Assembly (NCBI GenBank): GCA_030635485.1
Contig: DAOVYS010000157.1
Coordinates: 1-6,468, forward strand
Direction: 5' to 3'
DNA: 6,468 nt
DNA from: Pseudomonadota bacterium
GTDB taxonomy: Bacteria; Desulfobacterota; Desulfobulbia; Desulfobulbales; DAOVYS01
Shown here: in pieces, positions 6,214-6,468 of the stretch
Numbering within the stretch: position 1 is the stretch's first letter
Layout of the letters: every line of letters starts with the position of its first letter
The notes under the pieces: generated by a model
The model's database searches: none
Told to the model about the DNA's origin: nothing
The model's input: the letters and a program-made list of their open reading frames with translations, nothing else
Position numbers and translations under genes: made by a program

Positions 6214-6323
6214 GGCGTTCACCAGCGGTGCAGATGCACGCGCTCGCGGCGAACGGCATAGTACTGCTATAGCCCCCGCCCGCCACGATCACGCGCATCT
6301 GCACCACTGGTGAACGCTTAAAC
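6208..6323. repeat. Long palindrome at the leuA stop codon (element E2)
   Basis: The 23-nt arms 6215-6237 and 6295-6317 are inverted copies with one mismatch. Pairing extends outward with GTTTAAG (6208-6214) against CTTAAAC (6317-6323), with one bulge, so the leuA TAA lies inside the stem. Inner stems include CGCG and GGCG/CGCC, then an apical hairpin GGCATAG (6255-6261), loop TACTG, CTATAGCC (6267-6274) with A6271 bulged. TTAA flanks both sides (6210-6213, 6318-6321). It lacks a T-tract, so it is a repeat element first; it could still stall polymerase or protect the 3' end. Confidence 0.8.
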
Positions 6324-6368
6324 GGCGGAATGAAGGATGCAAAAACAACTGAAGTTATAGGTAGAAAC

Positions 6369-6386
6369 TAAGGAAATATTTCCTTA
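6369..6386. repeat. 18-bp perfect palindrome TAAGGAAATATTTCCTTA
   Basis: The two 9-nt halves are exact reverse complements with no spacer. It sits between two larger repeat elements and is not followed by a T-tract. It could be a protein binding site or a repeat fragment; nothing in the window identifies a partner. Confidence 0.45.
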
Positions 6387-6390
6387 AAAC

Positions 6391-6468
6391 TTGATGGCGT
6401 CGTAAAAAGTCCGATCTACTGCGTCGCAGCAATTTTTCAGGCACGAGGCATACCACATGTATGGCCTC
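6391..6468. repeat. Left part of a further palindromic repeat, cut by the window edge (element E3)
   Basis: From about 6391 the sequence runs through GATGGCGTCGTAAAAAGTC and GCGTCGCAGCAATTTTTC to an apical hairpin: GAGGCATAC (6445-6453), loop CACAT, GTATGGCCTC (6459-6468), with one G bulged. The left arm has no partner yet, so the right arm should lie just outside the window. I know arms of this kind (TCGTAAAAAGTC) as dispersed repeats of Desulfobacteraceae, from memory only. No ORF is visible here. Confidence 0.55.

Noticed and set aside
6208..6323. E2 as a normal intrinsic terminator of the operon
   Set aside because: The stem is far longer than usual and the second arm is followed by CTTAAACGGCGG with no T-tract.

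Overview
The window looks like a chromosomal stretch from a Desulfobacterota (deltaproteobacterial) anaerobe. Three things suggest this: the protein sequences, a menaquinone gene of the futalosine route (mqnD) at the left edge, and a gene order of branched-chain amino acid genes joined to psd and pssA that I know from that group. The taxonomic call is an inference from family resemblance; no search was run.

Layout, all genes on the + strand: the 3' end of mqnD (to 182); a promoter-like site and A/T-rich leader; ilvB (360-2060); a 215-nt gap rich in inverted repeats; ilvN (2276-2758); a 322-nt gap made mostly of a 232-bp mobile element with 13-bp terminal inverted repeats and 8-bp target duplications; psd (3081-3728); a short gap with a degenerate direct repeat; pssA (3875-4651); leuA (4696-6213), which carries an in-frame TAG at 5713-5715; and a 255-nt tail with a long palindrome, an 18-bp perfect palindrome and the left part of another palindromic repeat cut by the window edge.

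IlvB and IlvN are the two subunits of acetohydroxyacid synthase, the first shared step to valine, leucine and isoleucine. LeuA commits the valine precursor 2-oxoisovalerate to leucine. PssA and Psd are consecutive enzymes that turn CDP-diacylglycerol and serine into phosphatidylserine and then phosphatidylethanolamine. The block therefore mixes amino acid supply with membrane lipid synthesis. ilvC, which I would expect between ilvN and psd, is absent.

The points most worth a second look are: (1) leuA is open and well conserved on both sides of a single amber codon, so it is amber readthrough (possibly pyrrolysine), a very recent nonsense mutation, or a base error; (2) a small non-autonomous transposon inserted exactly at the ilvN stop codon, with its target duplication still perfect; (3) three palindromic repeats with unrelated arms share the same apical hairpin, including a one-base bulge at the same place and compensating base-pair changes, which suggests one structural family of DNA or RNA elements.
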